Shown here one piece after another: positions 5,360 to 5,534 of a DNA stretch of 5,534 nucleotides (within the stretch, counting starts at the first letter, position 1; each line of letters opens with the position of its first letter). Position numbers and translations under genes: made by a program. Source of the stretch: an uncultured bacterium (GTDB taxonomy: Bacteria > Bacillota > Clostridia > Lachnospirales > Lachnospiraceae); the NCBI GenBank assembly GCA_947086625.1, contig CAMTZV010000137.1:1-5534 (forward strand), read 5' to 3'. The notes under the pieces are model-generated. The model saw only the letters and a program-made list of their open reading frames with translations, was not told the origin of the DNA and did not search any database.

Positions 5360-5534
5360 ATGGTATTCAGTAGTATGATTTTTCTGTGCGCCTTTTTGCC
5401 GGTCGTTGTGCTCGTATATTTTTTGATTCCAAAGCAGTCACGCAATCTGTGGCTGCTTTTGGCAAGCCTGTGCTTTTATGCGTGGGGCGAACCGCGCTAT
5501 ATTCTCATTATGCTGTTTTCGACCGTGTTCGACT
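5360..5534 (+). CDS. MBOAT family membrane-bound O-acyltransferase, N-terminal part
   Basis: The gene starts at ATG 5360 and runs off the window end after 58 codons. The start MVFSSMIFLCAFLPVVVLVYFLIP, then RNLWLLLASLCFYAWGEPRYI (about 28-48), is characteristic of AlgI/PatA/DltB-like acyltransferases: the first two membrane helices around an SRN turn and an FYAWGE motif. These multi-spanning proteins move acyl groups, usually acetyl, across the membrane for transfer to polysaccharides or other envelope polymers, generally with an extracellular partner. The catalytic His region lies beyond the window. An AGAGG ribosome binding site (5347-5351) supports the start. It follows the lipoprotein gene by 26 bp, which suggests one operon. 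The acceptor polymer cannot be inferred. Confidence 0.88.
   Translation, partial: MVFSSMIFLCAFLPVVVLVYFLIPKQSRNLWLLLASLCFYAWGEPRYILIMLFSTVFD

Overview
The window looks like a chromosomal segment of a fairly GC-rich Gram-positive anaerobe, most likely a Clostridia member (Lachnospiraceae-like, Bacillota). This rests on strong AGGAGG-type ribosome binding sites, an anaerobic-pathway cobalamin gene (cbiG), a DUF4358-like lipoprotein next to an MBOAT acyltransferase, and a YKDS-style repeat protein. The species cannot be named from the sequence. All supported genes are on the + strand, and no RNA genes, insertion sequences or CRISPR arrays are visible.

Layout. (1) Positions 1-114 hold the C-terminal tail of a response-regulator receiver domain. 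It overlaps the start of cbiG (107-1123), a complete cobalt-precorrin-5A hydrolase. (2) Positions 1156-1779 encode a 207-aa protein of unknown function with a very basic N-terminus, a helical middle and a single C-terminal membrane anchor. (3) A 202-bp intergenic region (1780-1981) carries a long stem-loop and a plausible extended -10 promoter. (4) Two tandem paralogous genes follow (1982-3304 and 3355-4767). Each encodes a membrane-anchored extracellular transglutaminase-like protein with an intact Cys-His-Asp triad, a conserved C-terminal region of unknown type and a short DENGN repeat at the end. The second copy has a perfect-hexamer promoter whose -35 box contains the stop codon of the first copy. 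(5) A lipoprotein resembling DUF4358 (4821-5333) and the first 58 residues of an MBOAT/AlgI-type membrane O-acyltransferase (5360 to the window end) follow closely.

How the genes may work together. The second transglutaminase-like gene, the lipoprotein and the MBOAT gene are spaced like an operon, with gaps of 53 and 26 bp and no visible terminator. All their products are membrane or cell-surface proteins, so a cell-envelope modification locus (acyl transfer plus an extracellular thiol enzyme) is a reasonable inference, not a demonstrated function. The cbiG and response-regulator genes appear to belong to a separate upstream unit. The most unusual item is the duplicated transglutaminase-like pair linked to the acyltransferase and DUF4358 genes.
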